From: an uncultured Chromatiaceae bacterium
GTDB taxonomy: Bacteria > Pseudomonadota > Gammaproteobacteria > Enterobacterales > Alteromonadaceae
Direction of reading: 5' to 3'
DNA length: 64,000 nucleotides
Assembly (NCBI GenBank): GCA_937978655.1
Contig: CALJUX010000024.1
Span: 89,906 to 153,905 of the forward strand
Shown piece by piece: positions 62,333-64,000 of the stretch. The notes below the pieces were generated by a model. It saw only the letters and a program-made list of their open reading frames with translations. It searched no databases and had not been told where the DNA came from. The position numbers and the translations under genes are program-made. Numbering within the stretch: the stretch's first letter is position 1; the number at the start of each line of letters is the position of its first letter.

Positions 62333-63118
62333 ATGCCAAACGAAGGGCGGATTGTCATTGTCGGTACTGGCATCATGCTGGGTGCGCATTTAACACCGGT
62401 CGCCAAAAGTCACCTGCAGGCTGCGGATGTGGTGTTTGCTGCTGTCACTGATGGGATCAGCGAACAATGGCTGCAAACGATGAATCCGGATGTACGTAGT
62501 TTTGCGCCTTTGTACCAATTGGGTAAATCCCGCCATGAAACCTATCAGCAAATGATTGAGCTGATGTTGACCGAAGTGCGGGCCGGTAAATTTGTGGTCG
62601 GGGCTTTTTATGGCCATCCCGGCGTGTTTGCCTATGCGCCGCATAAAGTGATTGAACTGGCGCGACAGGAAGGTTACGAAGCGCAGATGCTGGCAGGCAT
62701 CAGTGCTGCTGATTGTCTGCATGCCGACCTGGGCATAGATCCGGGCCGGGTCGGCTGTCAGTATTATGAAGCCAGCCAGTTTATGTTTTACCAGCGGGTG
62801 ATTGATCCCAGCGCTTACCTGGTGTTGTGGCAAATTACGCTGGCGGGCGATCGCAGTATTGCCCGTTTTGATACCGGTGAAGCCGAACTGCAATTACTGG
62901 TGGATCTCCTGGCACCGCAGTACCCGGCGGATCATCAGGTGGTGATTTATGAAGCGGCCAGTATGCCATTTGAAAGCCCACGGCAGGAGTGGATTAGGCT
63001 TGGCGATTTGCCGAAGGCGCGCTTAACACTGAAATCGACGCTGGTATTGCCGCCATCTCAGGGATTACAGAAAAATGCGCCGCTGCTGGCACGGCTCAAA
63101 GCGTTGCAGGACGCCTGA
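62333..63118 (+). CDS. SonM-like peptide backbone alpha-N-methyltransferase (split borosin)
   Basis: 261 residues of the tetrapyrrole (corrin/porphyrin) methylase superfamily, AAGGAG six bases before ATG 62333. It begins GRIVIVGTGIMLGAHLTP (SAM site) and contains YGHPGVFAYAPHKVI, GISAADCLHADLGIDPG, YEASQFMFYQRVIDPSAYLVLWQ and HQVVIYEA, all close to SonM of Shewanella oneidensis as recalled. Y61, R67 and Y71 keep the 6- and 4-residue spacing of the catalytic Tyr-Arg-Tyr of OphMA. A stand-alone enzyme acts on a separate precursor in trans; the divergent 86-residue gene is the candidate. No cobalamin or sirohaem genes are near, which argues against a tetrapyrrole role. Confidence 0.93.
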   Translation: MPNEGRIVIVGTGIMLGAHLTPVAKSHLQAADVVFAAVTDGISEQWLQTMNPDVRSFAPLYQLGKSRHETYQQMIELMLTEVRAGKFVVGAFYGHPGVFAYAPHKVIELARQEGYEAQMLAGISAADCLHADLGIDPGRVGCQYYEASQFMFYQRVIDPSAYLVLWQITLAGDRSIARFDTGEAELQLLVDLLAPQYPADHQVVIYEAASMPFESPRQEWIRLGDLPKARLTLKSTLVLPPSQGLQKNAPLLARLKALQDA

Positions 63119-63164
63119 TGTTTTGTGCGGCTGAAGTGCGCTACCAGATCAGCCGCTGAGCCGG

Positions 63165-63952
63165 TCAGCGCGGCACCGGCTGACACATTGGCGTGGTTTT
63201 TACGACATGAGGCCGCAAAATCGGCGCCATGCCTTTGAGCACCTGCAATGGCAGGGCAGAGGTAAAGCTGAAGTCATCCGCACCTTTGCCCGGCACAAAA
63301 GCGGTCAGCGTGCCGAAATAACTGTCGCCGAGATAAAATACAAAAGTCGCGGTGCGGCTGGTGGCGGTGGACGCGACGGTTTTGCCGCGGACCACCTGCG
63401 TGGCCACCCGGTTATCCCCAGTGCCGGTTTTACCGCCAACCTGCAACGGCGCACCGTCGGTTTTGACAAAACTGCCGTTTAAGCGGCGGGCTGTGCCGTC
63501 AGCTACGACCTGACCCAGGGCTTTTTTCAGCGCCCGCGCCACTTCCGGCCGCATCACGCGTTCACCGGCGCCGGCGTTGAAGCCCAGCTGCACTTCATAA
63601 GGTGTGTGAGCGGCAAAATGCAGGCTGTCGATGCGGATTGTCGGCAAACGCACCCCATCGTTTTGAATAATGCCCATCAGCTCTGCCAGTGCAGCCGGTC
63701 TGTCGCCGGAGCTGCCAAGTGCAGTGCCCAAACTTGGCACCAGGTGATCAAAGGGGTAACCCAGCCGGGCCCAGCGCTGATGAATATCGGTAAAGGCCTC
63801 AACTTCAAGCATAATGCGGATGCGGGCATCCCGCGCCTTGCGGTTTGGGGTTTTAAACAACCAGCGATATACCTGCTGGCGCTGTTCCGCACTGGCTTCA
63901 ATCATGTCCCTGGCCGTGGCTTGCGGGTGGGTATTGAGATAGTTCAGTACCC
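63165..63952 (-). CDS. Penicillin-binding protein (transglycosylase/transpeptidase), C-terminal part, cut by contig end
   Basis: About 262 residues are visible; the frame is open up to base 63952, where genomic sequence stops and adapter begins, so the N-terminal part is missing. An in-frame ATG at 63905 is internal. GSSGDRPAALAELMGIIQNDGVRLPTI and the KTGTGD box (third transpeptidase motif) identify the acyl-transfer domain of a class A-like PBP; the unusual VYRWLFKTPNRKARDARIRI linker is found in large multi-domain PBPs of Shewanella-like bacteria. Role: periplasmic peptidoglycan synthesis. Confidence 0.85.
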
Positions 63953-64000
63953 AGATCGGAAGAGCGTCGTGTAGGGAAAGAGTGTAGATCTCGGTGGTCG
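63953..64000. other. Illumina TruSeq adapter read-through (not genomic)
   Basis: The last 48 bases start AGATCGGAAGAGCGTCGTGT and continue exactly as the reverse complement of the TruSeq universal adapter. This is library sequence left at the contig end; no biology should be read into it. Confidence 0.97.

Noticed and set aside
62333..63118. Cobalamin or sirohaem C-methyltransferase for the 261-residue methylase
   Set aside because: Superfamily is shared, but SonM-specific motifs and catalytic Tyr-Arg-Tyr are present and no tetrapyrrole genes are nearby.

Overview
The window looks like chromosome of a free-living, polar-flagellated gammaproteobacterium of the Alteromonadales/Chromatiales border (a Rheinheimera- or Shewanella-like organism; this placement is inferred from protein style and gene neighbourhoods, not from a marker gene). 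It is moderately GC-rich and densely packed. No rRNA, tRNA, prophage, insertion sequence or CRISPR array was seen. The last 48 bases are Illumina adapter, so the sequence ends at a contig end rather than at natural DNA.

Layout. 1-6032: a sugar-oxidation operon (two sugar isomerase/epimerase-fold proteins, a NupG-like transporter, a GMC oxidoreductase with its small Tat-exported subunit, and a DUF1080 hydrolase) that fits breakdown of glycosides through 3-keto intermediates. 6148-13832: housekeeping and accessory genes (VOC protein, chemoreceptor, YjjX, nitroreductase, an XRE-cupin regulator with azlCD, a YebC-type protein, cytochrome b562). 13915-24478: a coherent accessory block made of a 'thermostable hemolysin' protein, an AMP-dependent ligase, a haem-oxygenase-like diiron enzyme, an SDR and a TPR lipoprotein-like protein, followed by a PmrAB/QseBC-type two-component system, a cupredoxin, an FTR1-type permease, an outer-membrane protein and an LTA-synthase-like sulfatase. 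The first operon and the sulfatase share a PmrA-type box at the same distance from their start codons, which points to one regulon.

24589-33379: MBL-fold hydrolase, SelO, RraB, AcpH, a periplasmic binding protein, an EamA transporter and a large exported six-hairpin glycosidase-like protein. 33452-39098: the SOS mutasome imuA-imuB-dnaE2 with a perfect LexA box. 39356-47409: DUF3718 protein, pirin-DoxX-LysR group, HAD phosphatase, HD-GYP protein, alkyltransferase-like protein, a small Cys-rich protein, a POT peptide transporter. 47479-61732: OprB-like porin plus chemoreceptor, S46 peptidase, HDOD protein, choice-of-anchor I lipoprotein, and a set of cyclic-di-GMP genes (GGDEF-EAL and TPR-GGDEF).

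The main discovery is at 61752-63118: a split borosin system. The 261-residue protein at 62333-63118 closely resembles the peptide backbone alpha-N-methyltransferase SonM of Shewanella oneidensis and keeps the Tyr-Arg-Tyr catalytic set with the spacing known from OphMA. The divergent 86-residue protein at 61752-62012 has the layout of a separate precursor: a helical N-terminal domain, a short hydrophobic Gly/Ala/Pro core and an acidic tail. Its core differs from that of SonA, and the precursor sits in the same direction as, and 19 bases upstream of, a diguanylate cyclase gene.
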